DNA of 64,000 nt from assembly GCF_000633455.1 (NCBI RefSeq), contig NZ_AYMG01000006.1, positions 124,001 to 188,000 on the forward strand. Direction: 5' to 3'. The notes under the pieces were generated by a model. It was not told the DNA's origin and did not search any database. It was given only the letters and a program-made list of their open reading frames with translations. The position numbers and the translations under genes are program-made. Positions 43,019 to 53,437 of this stretch are shown here, in pieces. Source of the DNA: Pedobacter jeongneungensis (GTDB taxonomy: Bacteria; Bacteroidota; Bacteroidia; Sphingobacteriales; Sphingobacteriaceae). Position 1 is the first letter of the stretch, and each line of letters begins with the position of its first letter.

Positions 43019-44037
43019 CGAAAGCATTAAGGTTTCCGCTTGCGCGGGATCCGATAGCTATCGGATGACGATCGAATTATAAATATTAAAAGGTAAAGTA
43101 CAAAGATTTCTCCACTACGGTCGAAATGACGATTTATCGCATCATTAATACGGACAATCCTGTAAGCCCAGCTATCGGCCTGGCAGATTTTCGCTGGAAA
43201 AAGCACGAAAATCTTTGCACTCCTTTTTCATACCCTACAGCCCAAGGCAGGATCAAGCGTGCGCGCAGGGATAAGTAAGGGTAAGAGCATCGATACTGCA
43301 GCAATCAAGATTTTCGTAGCTTTTTACAAGGAATTGCGTAGCAATCTTTTATACCTATAAAAACAATATTATCAGATAAAAAACGATGCAAGCCTTGATT
43401 TTTGGTTACCTTTTTATCAAGAAAAAGGTAAGAGCCCTTCGGTGGCGGCGAACCGAGGCAAGCCCGAGCATGGGGCAACACAAAAGTATATTAGATGCAT
43501 TAAGGTTCCCTCCTGCGCGGGACCCGATAGCTATCGGATGACGATCGAATTATAAATATTTTCAAAAGGTAAATTATAAAGATTTCTCCACTACGGTCGA
43601 AATGACGATTTATCGCATCATTAATACGGACAATCCTGTAAGCCCAGCTATCGGCCTGGCAGATTTTCGCTGGAAAAAGCACGAAAATCTTTGCACTCCT
43701 TTTTCATACCCCACAGCCCAAGGCAGTATCAAGCGTGTGCGCAGGGATAAGCAAGGGTAAGAGCCTCGATACTGCAGCAATCAAGATTTTCGTAGCTTTT
43801 TACAAGGAAGGATGCAAGCCTTGATTTTTGGTTACCTTTTTATCAAGAAAAAGGTAAGAGCCCTTCGGTGGCGGCGAACCGAGGCAGGCCCGAGCATGGG
43901 GCAACACAAAAGTATATTAGATGCATTAAGGTTCCCTCCTGCGCGGGATCCGATAGCTATCGGATGACTAACGCTTTATAAATATTTTCAAAAGGTAAAC
44001 TACAAAGATTTCTCTACGGTCGAAATGACGATTTATC
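43019..44037. repeat. Long direct repeats, two full units and one partial
   Basis: Unit A (43019-43498), unit B (43499-43920) and partial unit C (43921-44037) share nearly identical sequence. Each begins near ATTAAGGTT and carries the palindrome CCGATAGCTATCGG (43051, 43524, 43950). They share TTTCTCCACTACGGTCGAA and a strong stem TTACCTTTTT/AAAAAGGTAA with ATCAAG as the loop. Unit B lacks about 48 bases present in A near 43336-43384. No open frame spans a unit, and no transposase is present. Confidence 0.88.
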
Positions 44038-44075
44038 GCGGTTTGAATTAACGTGACACCCTGAAACCGGCATAA

Positions 44076-44115
44076 CAAAAGGGTATCCAAATAAATTGAA
44101 TACCCTTTTGTTTTA
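44076..44115. terminator. Terminator hairpin after the amine oxidase gene
   Basis: CAAAAGGGTAT (44076-44086) pairs with ATACCCTTTTG (44100-44110), flanked by T runs on the plus strand and A runs that give T runs on the minus strand. It ends the 47105-44142 operon and may also stop plus-strand transcription. Confidence 0.8.
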
Positions 44116-44141
44116 TACACTAATTTTCATCACTTCCTTCC

Positions 44142-45905
44142 CTACCAACCCAAATAATACTTAGGATCTAACCACACCGGCCTGTCCAGTCCAAAATAAT
44201 CCTGCAGCATTTTTTCTGCTACACAGAAAGCACCTTCTACCCAACCCTGCTGATCAGAATAAGCCTCGCCGATAATGTGGATCTGCTCATCTTCTACCGG
44301 TTTACGCATGTATGGCATTACACTTTCTACCGAATAACCTGCTTTCCAGGCATGGTATCCTGCGCCGAAAGGTTCATCTGTCCAATCCCTGAAATAGGTT
44401 ACATAAGGCTCGGGGATGGTTACCTCCTGCCCATGCAGTTCGCGCAGCTGGGTCATTAATTCATCCACCATCAGTTTAGTGGCCTGTACGCTATCCAGTT
44501 GGTGCAACTCTTTTAAAGAGGCCGATTTAGCAGGTTTTACCTCGAAAAGTAATTTATCATCCGTAAGCGCTTTCCAGAAAGTTTCCGTTTCCATATCGCC
44601 ATAACTGCCTAGCAACATCGAATTGTTGGTTTCCGGATCGGTACCAAAATAATAACATTGCCTCATTGGTAAATCGGTAATCGAATGACCTGAATCAATG
44701 CCCAGATCTTTCCACCACGGGTATGGGAAGCCCATTAATATTTTAAAAGCAGGCTCCATAATTACCGAACGGATATTGTAATTGAGGTAAGAATTTTCGT
44801 TCACATTGAAAAAGAAATTCTCCTGATCCAGCAGCTCCAGCGATTTTCTCGGCATGGCAAGTATAAGCGTATTCGCATATACATTCCATGTGGTATTCGT
44901 TTCGAGGTTTAAAAAAGTAAGCTGGTATTTATGGGTGCTTACCAAAGGATGCGTTTTGGTGAAAGTAAGCAGTTTATTTTTTGACCAGATGCAGCTGCCT
45001 TCATGATCGGTATAAGCATTGGCTACCGCATAAGCGATACTATCATAACCTTCTTCGATGGTTTTGTAAATGGTACCGGCAGTGAAATCGCCCACCATAT
45101 AAGGAAAAGCTTCTGCCGAATTCCAGTTGATGGTATTCGAATAATAGCCGCCTGCATTGGCTAAAAACTCATAACCTTCCTGCGAAACCTGATCTTTAAT
45201 TAAATTCCAGAAACCCAGGTCATTTACCTTACGCTTATCGTATGGCGAATTAGGGAAGTTGTATACCAGTTTAGGTTTAATATCGTCCCAATCTACACTC
45301 GTTAATTCAAAAGAATAATCATAGATCGAAGCTCCTTTGATGATTTTTTTACCATAAGTTTCTGCCACATAAGGATCGGCCATTAAAACTTCGTAAATAA
45401 TTTTATTGAAAAGCTGATCCGAACTGAAACCGAAATCGTCGTCATTGAGGTAATAGCGGGTACTTAGTTTCTCACCTGCTGCCTGTGCAACCGTCCAGGC
45501 ATCTTGTTTAAAATGTTCTTTCCGAAGATACATGATCAGTTCTGCCGGACTGCCCATGGGGAACGGTACAGGTGTCATTTTATCTTTCAAAACCGGTATA
45601 CGCTTTGATAAATCTGGCTCCGAAAGCGGGTAACCTTCAATTAAAGTGGTTACAATTTCCTGCGAAGTAAGGTAACGCATCCCGCCTAGTTCGCCCCAAA
45701 AATTCATACCTGGCATAATTACCGATTCTAACCTTCCACCCAGCTTATCGTTCATATCGAAAATCTGTACCTCACTGGCGGTATATTTTTTATCCGTTAC
45801 CAAACGGTAAGCGGTATATAAACCGGAAGTTCCGGCGCCGATAATGGCTACTTCTAATTTTAAATCAGGCTGCTTTCCTGTATTTAAAGGCGTGTTTTTA
45901 TTCAT
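44142..45905 (-). CDS. Flavin-containing amine oxidase / L-amino-acid oxidase-like protein
   Basis: This 587-aa protein has the Rossmann FAD motif IIGAGTSGLYTAYRL (about residues 20-34), the GGRLESVIMPG segment, LGGMRYL, and the C-terminal FAD block IHIIGEAYSDQQGWVEGA. It belongs to the amine oxidase family (PF01593). It lacks a signal peptide. It probably oxidises a free or modified amino acid and releases hydrogen peroxide. It lies 12 bases after a sarcosine-oxidase-like gene, suggesting a common substrate pathway. The substrate is not resolved. Confidence 0.85.
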   Translation of the reverse strand: MNKNTPLNTGKQPDLKLEVAIIGAGTSGLYTAYRLVTDKKYTASEVQIFDMNDKLGGRLESVIMPGMNFWGELGGMRYLTSQEIVTTLIEGYPLSEPDLSKRIPVLKDKMTPVPFPMGSPAELIMYLRKEHFKQDAWTVAQAAGEKLSTRYYLNDDDFGFSSDQLFNKIIYEVLMADPYVAETYGKKIIKGASIYDYSFELTSVDWDDIKPKLVYNFPNSPYDKRKVNDLGFWNLIKDQVSQEGYEFLANAGGYYSNTINWNSAEAFPYMVGDFTAGTIYKTIEEGYDSIAYAVANAYTDHEGSCIWSKNKLLTFTKTHPLVSTHKYQLTFLNLETNTTWNVYANTLILAMPRKSLELLDQENFFFNVNENSYLNYNIRSVIMEPAFKILMGFPYPWWKDLGIDSGHSITDLPMRQCYYFGTDPETNNSMLLGSYGDMETETFWKALTDDKLLFEVKPAKSASLKELHQLDSVQATKLMVDELMTQLRELHGQEVTIPEPYVTYFRDWTDEPFGAGYHAWKAGYSVESVMPYMRKPVEDEQIHIIGEAYSDQQGWVEGAFCVAEKMLQDYFGLDRPVWLDPKYYLGW

Positions 45906-45917
45906 TTGAGATGGTTT

Positions 45918-47105
45918 TTAAAATGCTTTAAAGTATTTGTACCCTAGTTGAAAAGGAGTAATATCAAAATCGGTGTGTCCGTCTAATACCAAATCGGCCA
46001 TGATTTTACCTAAGAAAGGTGTAAATTTTGCTGCCCATCCTGTGGCGTACAACACAATGTTTTGATGGTTCGGTACATATTTGGGTGCGAAATCGATCAG
46101 CAGTTCTTTATTTGGAATTTTGCTGAGGGCAATTAAACAGGTTGAAGTATATTCTGGTTCTGTACCCAGGCCTGTCATATGTTCCTTTACCCAATCAGCC
46201 GTATAACCCAACTCCTGAGGGTTAGGGATTAATGTTCTGTCGCTTGGTTCTTCAATGGGTTCGATCACAAAATCTGGTGCCACGCGGATGTATTCAGGAT
46301 GGTCCCAATCTACCGAAGGGAAACCATAAAACTGATTGCCATTTTCGCCTACTGCATTCTGGAACACAAACCAGGTTGGGTATTGTATATTGGGATCGTT
46401 TTTTTTAAAATAAGCCGACGACATGTTCCAATAAGTTGCTTCTATTTTAAAATCAAGTAAGTTAATTACACTGTTGATGTAGGGACCAGGAATGATGGAC
46501 AGTTTTTTGGTAATGTAAATTCCATTTGGCGTTTCAATTTCAAAAAGTTCACCAACCTGGTTGATCTTAAGCACAGGCGAATTCTCTTCCAACTGAACGG
46601 TTTCTTCTTTTTTGCAAAGGTTTAAAAGCGTTTCGATTGTGGCTTTGAAATTGATACTTGCGCCATCCGGCTGAAACAATCCGGTATAGGTTTCGGGTAA
46701 GTTTTTAAAATGGTATTTTTCTTCTATTTCTTTTGCCGTAAGCGTAGTATACGGAACGTTTAATGCTTTTAGTGCAGCTTCCGCTTCGGCAATATTTCCT
46801 TCTGTTGAATGTACTGCGGGATCTCCAAACCAGAGCGTCCCTACTTTATCAAGCAATGAGGTACCGGTTTCTTTTTCCAGTTCGTCCCAGTAAGGTTGCG
46901 CGTCTAAAGCCATCTGCACCATATATTCATCCGGGTAAGGAATCCGAAACTGGCGTGATACACCTGCAGAACTACCCAACTGATTTACAAAAGTAAATTG
47001 CTCGAGTACCAGGGCTTTGGCCTTTCGTTTGCCAAGCTGGTAGGCCGTGGCTAAGCCTATGGCGCCTCCGCCAATAACGATTACATCGTAGTTTTCTGTT
47101 TTCAT
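45918..47105 (-). CDS. Monomeric sarcosine oxidase / N-methyltryptophan oxidase-like
   Basis: This 395-aa protein has the FAD motif VIGGGAIGLATAYQLGKR (residues 10-27) and the SAGVSRQFRIPYPDEYM segment typical of the solA/soxA family. Cys323 (STCLIAL) aligns with the Cys that links FAD covalently in monomeric sarcosine oxidase, and Lys360 (WAAKFTP) is the oxygen-activating Lys. It should oxidise an N-methyl amino acid and release formaldehyde and hydrogen peroxide. The next gene is an amine oxidase 12 bases downstream, so the two may act in sequence. Confidence 0.88.
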   Translation of the reverse strand: MKTENYDVIVIGGGAIGLATAYQLGKRKAKALVLEQFTFVNQLGSSAGVSRQFRIPYPDEYMVQMALDAQPYWDELEKETGTSLLDKVGTLWFGDPAVHSTEGNIAEAEAALKALNVPYTTLTAKEIEEKYHFKNLPETYTGLFQPDGASINFKATIETLLNLCKKEETVQLEENSPVLKINQVGELFEIETPNGIYITKKLSIIPGPYINSVINLLDFKIEATYWNMSSAYFKKNDPNIQYPTWFVFQNAVGENGNQFYGFPSVDWDHPEYIRVAPDFVIEPIEEPSDRTLIPNPQELGYTADWVKEHMTGLGTEPEYTSTCLIALSKIPNKELLIDFAPKYVPNHQNIVLYATGWAAKFTPFLGKIMADLVLDGHTDFDITPFQLGYKYFKAF

Positions 47106-47539
47106 AAATTTTGTTTGTTTGGTATGGTTGTTTGGAACAGCTAAAGAGATAATACGAAGTCCATAACCAGATATCCGTTTCTCCTCCTGTGGAATATATC
47201 ATTAATGGTTTAACAATTGAATCATTCAATTGCATTGCCCGGATGAATTACTAAAGCAACAGGAATGTTGGTGGGATGAGCTTGTACATGAGAGATTAAT
47301 TTAACGTATGGGGTCTTAAAAAATATTCCTAATTGGTTTAGGCTACACCAAAACTAAACAATTAGCCCTCCATTTTTTATACTCAGTTTTAAGTATTTTA
47401 AAGGGCAGGTGGGCAAAATCAAACTACAGCGCCCCCTATACAAGCATGTGGATGGCTGATAAAAGAAATGGCACCAATGGTTATATTAAACCATAGGTGC
47501 CATTATAAGTTAAATGTTAGTCAGTCTCTTGTTAAAACA
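47106..47539. other. Intergenic region with terminator and possible promoter
   Basis: It holds the terminator of the phosphatase operon (47461-47504) and, on the minus strand, TAGTTTTG (47349-47356), a TAnnTTTG match that could start the two-oxidase transcript about 240 bases before its first ATG. No gene is seen. Confidence 0.45.
47461..47504 (-). terminator. Terminator of the SusC-SusD-phosphatase operon
   Basis: AATGGCACCAATGGTT (47467-47482) pairs with AACCATAGGTGCCATT (47489-47504), with one mismatch, and is followed on the minus strand by TTTCTTTT. It separates this operon from the two oxidase genes. Confidence 0.8.
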
Positions 47540-48352
47540 TTAATTTGTATATTTCTTTCTTAATGTTGCCAGGTCGTTATTGCTCAGCTCCATTTCAGTT
47601 TTAAGAAATTCATCAACACTTCCGTATTTAGAAATAAGTGCATTGTAAGTTGCCATTAAATATTCTTTCTTTACGCCCGCCAGATCTTTGGCAACTTGCT
47701 CTTTAATTCCCATCTGTACCATGCCTTTTACCATTTTTTCATTTTCTTCTTTACGGAATTCGTTGCTCAGTAAATAATCTTCTAAAATGGTTTCTTCCGG
47801 AACGCCCAAAGCATATAACAATAACGCTGCACCAATACCCGTCCTGTCTTTTCCTGCAGTACAGTGAAAAAGCAGTGCAGAAGAATCTGGCTGTTTTAAC
47901 AAGGCTTTAAAAAACGGCTGATATTTATCCTTCAAATGCGAGGTTTGTCCGTAAAAAGATTCCATCAGCGAATCGGCAGCATTTAATTTAGTCATCTGCG
48001 CCATCCAACTGCTCAGGTTTTCGCTCCCGGCCGGCAATTGTAAATAAGCGGCATCTTTAGGCAAACGGTCTTTTGCTTTGGCCACTTCATCATTGCTTCT
48101 AAAGTCGACCACAAAACGGATGTGCTTTTGATTCAGCAGTAAAAGATCTGCATCGGTAAGTTTACTGATTTCTCCGGAACGGAATACTTTTCCCCATTTT
48201 ACATGGGTGCCCTGCCTGGTTTCATAACCGCCCAAATCTCTAAAATTTGTGGCACCTTTAACCGCAACAGCTCTGGTGCTATCAATAACCGATGCAAGGG
48301 CAAACTGCACACTGCATGCCAGGCTTAAAAACAGGATAATGCTCTTTTTCAT
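47540..48352 (-). CDS. Exported tyrosine-protein phosphatase, Y_phosphatase3 type
   Basis: This 270-aa protein has a signal peptide ending SVQFALA and a dual-specificity/tyrosine phosphatase domain. The signature HCTAGKDRTG has nucleophile Cys164 and Arg170; NFRDLGGY and VFRSGEIS are also conserved. It should act in the periplasm on a phosphate ester, as protein tyrosine phosphatases of this subgroup act on phospholipids or phosphoproteins. It is the last gene of the SusC-SusD operon, so the imported substrate may carry phosphate. Confidence 0.9.
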   Translation of the reverse strand: MKKSIILFLSLACSVQFALASVIDSTRAVAVKGATNFRDLGGYETRQGTHVKWGKVFRSGEISKLTDADLLLLNQKHIRFVVDFRSNDEVAKAKDRLPKDAAYLQLPAGSENLSSWMAQMTKLNAADSLMESFYGQTSHLKDKYQPFFKALLKQPDSSALLFHCTAGKDRTGIGAALLLYALGVPEETILEDYLLSNEFRKEENEKMVKGMVQMGIKEQVAKDLAGVKKEYLMATYNALISKYGSVDEFLKTEMELSNNDLATLRKKYTN

Positions 48353-48434
48353 TTTCTATTTGTTAAATGGTAAATAAGGAGCTGCTCGGAAAATTGAGCC
48401 GCTCCTTATCTTTTTAAAAAACTTATTTATAATA

Positions 48435-50033
48435 TTACTTAAGCAACCACATCAGTTGGTTTACATCATCATTGCCTCCATACTGACTGGTAACAGCCGC
48501 CTTGTAGTTTGCATTGATATTGTTCTGCTCATCAATAGGGTATTGCCAGCGAACCGGGATTTTTTGAGAAGGATTAATGCCTGGGCCGTTGTTTGAAAAT
48601 GCCGGCACACCGGTTCTTCTCCAGTTATAAAATGCTTCCCAGCCAGAGTTTTGCCAAAAAGCCACATATTTCTGTTCCAGAATTTGCTTTAAACCATCGG
48701 CGTTATCACCTTTATACACTACATTGGCATTATTCAGAAAATCTGACGTATTTAAGGTCACGGTTCCAAGGGTTAAACCTTCCCGGTTCCCAACTGCATA
48801 ACTCTGTCCGTTAACAACTCCATAAAAACTTAGCGAAGCATTAATTCCATTGTTATACCATGCTGAAGCAGATCCTGTTAACCAGCCCCTGTTAATGGCT
48901 TCGGCAATATTGAAACACATTTCCGGATAGCCAACCAAAATCAGGCTTTCTGGTCCTGCGAAAGAAGCATAATACCTTTTGAAGTTTACATAAGAGTACA
49001 TGCCCAATGCATCATTTGCAGCTAAACCTGCTTGTGTAAGCGCAATATCAGAACCTACGTAAGCTGAAAAATCGGATACGGTTTTACCTGCTGTAAGCTG
49101 AGCTGGTGCCGGCGTAGCAACGATAAAAGTCATTGGATCTTTATTGGCTGTGGTAATATTCAGATAAGTTTTACTTACGTTGCCAAAAAGGTTGTAGGTT
49201 TCATCCGGGTTATAGATGTACTTGTTTACTGTGGCATTAAATTTAAAGCTCAGGTTATCGGCGTTACTACTTAAGATTGGGTACTTTGCAGGATTGCCAA
49301 TGATGGCCGCAAACTGTGTTTTAATATTCAGATCAGCGTTATCATCAGCTCTTTTGCTCAACGAAATCAGTACCCTGAGTTTGTAAGCATTAATTACCTT
49401 TTGCCATTGCAGATACGTAAGTCCAAAAATATCTCCACCTACTGCAGTAGAAGAATTTAAGGGTGTTACCAGTGTCGACATGATGTTGTTTGCATCTTCC
49501 AATAACTGTAAAGAGTTTTTATAAACATCGTGCTGGCTATCAAACTTTGGCTGGAAAATAGCTGTATTGCCCGCTTCTGTCATCGGAATATCGCCAAGCC
49601 TTTGTGTAAGCCAGATAAAACTATAGGCCCTGAAAAATTTCCCAAGAGCAGCATAAATGGTATTTGATGAGTTAAACTGGGCAGCTGCCTGACTCTCCAT
49701 TTTATACACATACCTGATAATGTCGTAAGTAGTGGCGGTATTGCTAAATGCATAGGCATTTGCTCCGCGGTAATACGCGTTAGAAGAAGTGGTAAACTGG
49801 TTCCAGCGCATTACCTGCCCGAATGGATCTTCCTCAACAGCATTTGCTGCCTTATCAACAAAACCTCCACCTTTATAAAAACTCCAGGTAATGTGGTTTA
49901 ATAATAATGAAGCAGGAATGGTAGAATTTTCATTGGCAACATTTGGGTTGGGCAATAAATCTCCTTTTTGGCAGCCCATTGTGCTGATAAGCAACATCGC
50001 AACTGCTGATATTTTGAATATATTAGATTTCAT
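48435..50033 (-). CDS. SusD/RagB-family outer-membrane lipoprotein
   Basis: This 532-aa protein has a lipobox (STMGC, Cys21) and the SusD-like_2 layout, including NENSTIPASLLLNHITW near the N-terminus and AFWQNSGWEAFYNWRRTGVP near the C-terminus. It sits 18 bases after its SusC partner and 82 bases before the phosphatase. It should bind the imported ligand at the cell surface. The ligand is not readable from the sequence. Confidence 0.95.
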   Translation of the reverse strand: MKSNIFKISAVAMLLISTMGCQKGDLLPNPNVANENSTIPASLLLNHITWSFYKGGGFVDKAANAVEEDPFGQVMRWNQFTTSSNAYYRGANAYAFSNTATTYDIIRYVYKMESQAAAQFNSSNTIYAALGKFFRAYSFIWLTQRLGDIPMTEAGNTAIFQPKFDSQHDVYKNSLQLLEDANNIMSTLVTPLNSSTAVGGDIFGLTYLQWQKVINAYKLRVLISLSKRADDNADLNIKTQFAAIIGNPAKYPILSSNADNLSFKFNATVNKYIYNPDETYNLFGNVSKTYLNITTANKDPMTFIVATPAPAQLTAGKTVSDFSAYVGSDIALTQAGLAANDALGMYSYVNFKRYYASFAGPESLILVGYPEMCFNIAEAINRGWLTGSASAWYNNGINASLSFYGVVNGQSYAVGNREGLTLGTVTLNTSDFLNNANVVYKGDNADGLKQILEQKYVAFWQNSGWEAFYNWRRTGVPAFSNNGPGINPSQKIPVRWQYPIDEQNNINANYKAAVTSQYGGNDDVNQLMWLLK

Positions 50034-50051
50034 ATTTTAAATTTTTGAGCG

Positions 50052-53000
50052 TTAGAAGCCTATATTGATATTAAAACCGTAGCGACGGGCAGTAGAGCTC
50101 TGCAAATCCGATTGTTTTCCACCCAAACTTCTGCTGGTTAAATTAAATCCTGAAGCATATTGGTCAAGGTCGATGTCTTTACGTTCTGCAAAATAGAGCA
50201 GGTTTCTGCCTACCAATGAGAATGAAGCTGAACGGATGAACGATTTTTCCAACCATTTCTTTGGCAAAGTGTAGCCAATTACCACCTCACGTAGTTTAAT
50301 GTAAGAACGGTTAACCATAAATGGCTCATCAAACAAGCCATAAACACCATTCTGGATATAACTTCTTAAGGTTACCGCTTTCGTGTTTGGGGCAAAAGTT
50401 AATTCGTTATAGTTATCGATTTTTCCATTTGTGTAATGCGGTGTACCCGATGTAATTACAACACCGCTTCCAACCATGGCTGCAGTAGCGTTGGCTACCC
50501 CACCGTTTGTGCTCTGCCATTCTTTTAAACGGGCATCGCCATACTGGCCTTCTACCAGTTCGATGGCATTACCGGCATTCATCATCTGTGCGTACACATA
50601 ATCGAATATTTTTCCGCCCGAGCGTCCGTCAAGCTGGAAACTGAAGCTTAAATTTTTATAGGTAAACCTGTTGTTTAACCCAAATACAAAATCAGGATTG
50701 GCATATCCTAAAAGCTGGTTGTTGTTAATACCTGCCTGTTGTGCCAATGGTAAACCACTTGCATCATGGATTACCTGCCCGTCAGCAGAACGAACATAAG
50801 CACGACCATAAAAGGCATCTAAACGTTCGCCCACTTTATAATTGTGTCCGTTAATTGGTAAAGCATCTACACCCCCATAAATCTCCTTTAAGGTTTCTTT
50901 ATAAGTAGACACATTGGCCATTACATCCCAGGAAAAACCACCTGATGTTTTAACAGGCGTTCCGTTAACCGAAAGTTCCCAACCCTTCTTTTGCGAGGTG
51001 ATGGCGTTTACACTCCTTGTGGCATAACTGGTAGATGGTGCCAAAGCCAATTGATAAATAAGTGGTCCGTTTATCGAAGTAAAATAAGTGAACTCTGCCC
51101 CCAATCTGTTTTTCAAAAATTTAACATCAACACCTGCTTCGTACGATTTTACGTTAAACGGTTTGATTGATGGGTTTGCAATATTTTTAGAATAATCTAC
51201 CGATGGTGTATTGTTATAATAGGTAGTAGAACTGTAAGAATTCTGGTTATCGTATGATGGTCCGTCGTACGATGAGATCAGTTCGGTTCCATAACCTCCA
51301 TAAAGTCCGCCTCCCAATAATGAGCCTACGGTATTACCTGTTAAGGCCTGGTAGGCTGTACCAATTGTTGGATTGGTAAGCGCACCTTTTACATCAGCAA
51401 ATGAAGCCCTTACTTTTAAAAACGACATAAAGGAAGGCAGCTTGGCATAATCAGAAATTACACTGCTTAACGAAACCGATGGATAAAAGAAAGTACTTTG
51501 TCCTTTTGGCAATGTAGAAAGATCATCTACACGACCAGTGGTATTGATATTTAACCAGTTTTTAATGCCAAGATCTACTGAATAATAACCGCTGTACACC
51601 TGCATTTTTGAACCAAATGTATAACCCTTAATCGGACCTTTAGAATTGGCGAAGTTATACACGTTCGGGATATTCATCGCAAAGGTTGTTTCCCAGTTAG
51701 AACTGTATTCGAAAGTCCGCAGGTTTCCCCCTACCGATACACCGAGATCAAGCCAATTGCCTATTTTGTTGTTATAATTTGCCAATACATCATGGTTGTG
51801 CTCCATCAAGCGACGTTGATCTTCGCGGTAATCACCATACCAGATATTGTATATACCACCGGTTTTATTAAACTCATAATCGTTAACATACTGGTTTAAG
51901 TTGGTAGATGGTGGCACTTTCTCCGTTCTTAACTGGTTCCATGTGGTAATCTGTGTACGGGCAAGAAAATTTAAATGCTCATCAACTTTATAACTCAGTT
52001 TTGCATAACCGTTAATATCTGTTTTGTTATGGCTGTGCAGCCATTCGTAAGCGGTAAAATAAGGGTTATTGTGTCGTCCGTATTCCACAAAGTTCTGAAC
52101 AAGTCCTTTTCTGCCACGCTCTCCGCCCCAGTAATCTTCAACTTCGGCAACATCCCAGTTGGCCGAACCATATACCTTAAACTGGTACACATAACTGTTG
52201 GGGCCGTAAGAAACATCCGGAATGTTTGGTGTGTACTGCGAGTTGAAATTCAAACTTCCGTCCACGCGTAATTTTTCGCTGAACTTATATCCGGCAGAAA
52301 GTGCAAAGTTATCGATGTTGAGTTTTGTATTTGGGGCCATGCCTTTTTGATAAGTATGGGTAAGCGATGCCCTTAAATCATATTTATCACCGGATGCACC
52401 TACCGAAACATTATTGGTAGATAGCAAGCCGGTTTCCATAAAATTCTCAAAATTATTTACGCCTTTTGCCGTCCATGGTGTTAAGGTTCTTTTTCCACTG
52501 GCATCCAGCGGACTGTTGTACTGTGCTACCCCTTGCCCATCAAACTTTGGACCCCAGATATTGGTTCTTCTATAACTACCATCCAGATCATACAGGTCCG
52601 ATCCATAAGCATATTTATAATCATTACCATAGCCATATTGAGTCTGTGTTTCGGGCAGGGCCACAAAACCACTTTCCAGCATGGTGCTGCTGTTAAAATC
52701 GACCGTAAACCCACGCCCATCTTTCGAACCTTTTTTGGTTGTCACCAAAATTGCACCGTTCTGCCCCCTCGAACCATAAAGTGCTGCCGCATTTGGGCCT
52801 TTTAAAACCGTGTAGGTTTCAATGTCATCTGCGCTGATGTTCCAGGTATCAGAATTTACAGGTACACCATCAACTACAAACAAAAGATCGGTACTTCCGC
52901 GCAGCACAAGCTGTGGGCGGCCGAGCATCTCAGCATTTCCACCAACGGTTAGTCCTGCAACTTTCCCCACAAGTGAGTTAATTGCATTTGGTTCGCGGGC

Positions 53001-53411
53001 TTTTACAAGATCTGAACCTTTAACTTCCTGTGTAGCGTAACCGATTTTTTTGGCTTCTTTTTTAATACCAAGTGCGGTAACAACTACATCAGACAATACA
53101 TTTGCATCATTTTTCAGGCTGATGTTTATGGTTGACTGATCTCCCAACAAAATCTGCTGAGTGGTAAAACCAATTGAAGAAATAATAAGTACCTGTCCTT
53201 TCTCGGCCGAGATGGAAAAAGTTCCATCAGCAGCACTGGAAGTTCCTCCTCTGCTCCCTTTGATCATAATACTGACACCTGGTACAATGGCCTGGGTATC
53301 ATCTTTAACAATACCCCTGTATTGGGTGCGTTGGGCAAATAAACCTGAAGTATGCGTTAATAGCACAAGCAAAAGGCAAGCCCTGAATAAAATTAGTAAG
53401 TTTTTTTTCAT
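50052..53411 (-). CDS. SusC/RagA-family TonB-linked outer-membrane transporter
   Basis: This 1119-aa protein has a signal peptide ending SGLFAQ, a carboxypeptidase-regulatory-like domain (about 30-110, with IVPGVSIMIKGSRGG), the LSDVVVTALGIKKEA signature, and a plug domain (about 115-235, with DLLFVVDGVPVNSDTW and GPNAAALYGSRGQNGAI). The long barrel ends RRYGFNINIGF with a terminal Phe. It imports a substrate together with the SusD at 48435. It is first in the operon, and a TACTTTTG box lies 27 bases upstream of its start. Confidence 0.95.
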   Translation of the reverse strand: MKKNLLILFRACLLLVLLTHTSGLFAQRTQYRGIVKDDTQAIVPGVSIMIKGSRGGTSSAADGTFSISAEKGQVLIISSIGFTTQQILLGDQSTINISLKNDANVLSDVVVTALGIKKEAKKIGYATQEVKGSDLVKAREPNAINSLVGKVAGLTVGGNAEMLGRPQLVLRGSTDLLFVVDGVPVNSDTWNISADDIETYTVLKGPNAAALYGSRGQNGAILVTTKKGSKDGRGFTVDFNSSTMLESGFVALPETQTQYGYGNDYKYAYGSDLYDLDGSYRRTNIWGPKFDGQGVAQYNSPLDASGKRTLTPWTAKGVNNFENFMETGLLSTNNVSVGASGDKYDLRASLTHTYQKGMAPNTKLNIDNFALSAGYKFSEKLRVDGSLNFNSQYTPNIPDVSYGPNSYVYQFKVYGSANWDVAEVEDYWGGERGRKGLVQNFVEYGRHNNPYFTAYEWLHSHNKTDINGYAKLSYKVDEHLNFLARTQITTWNQLRTEKVPPSTNLNQYVNDYEFNKTGGIYNIWYGDYREDQRRLMEHNHDVLANYNNKIGNWLDLGVSVGGNLRTFEYSSNWETTFAMNIPNVYNFANSKGPIKGYTFGSKMQVYSGYYSVDLGIKNWLNINTTGRVDDLSTLPKGQSTFFYPSVSLSSVISDYAKLPSFMSFLKVRASFADVKGALTNPTIGTAYQALTGNTVGSLLGGGLYGGYGTELISSYDGPSYDNQNSYSSTTYYNNTPSVDYSKNIANPSIKPFNVKSYEAGVDVKFLKNRLGAEFTYFTSINGPLIYQLALAPSTSYATRSVNAITSQKKGWELSVNGTPVKTSGGFSWDVMANVSTYKETLKEIYGGVDALPINGHNYKVGERLDAFYGRAYVRSADGQVIHDASGLPLAQQAGINNNQLLGYANPDFVFGLNNRFTYKNLSFSFQLDGRSGGKIFDYVYAQMMNAGNAIELVEGQYGDARLKEWQSTNGGVANATAAMVGSGVVITSGTPHYTNGKIDNYNELTFAPNTKAVTLRSYIQNGVYGLFDEPFMVNRSYIKLREVVIGYTLPKKWLEKSFIRSASFSLVGRNLLYFAERKDIDLDQYASGFNLTSRSLGGKQSDLQSSTARRYGFNINIGF

Positions 53412-53437
53412 GAAGCGTTCTTTAATGATTAGCTGCG

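Noticed and set aside
43019..44037. Insertion sequence
   Set aside because: No transposase frame or terminal inverted repeats are seen; the units look like non-coding repeats.
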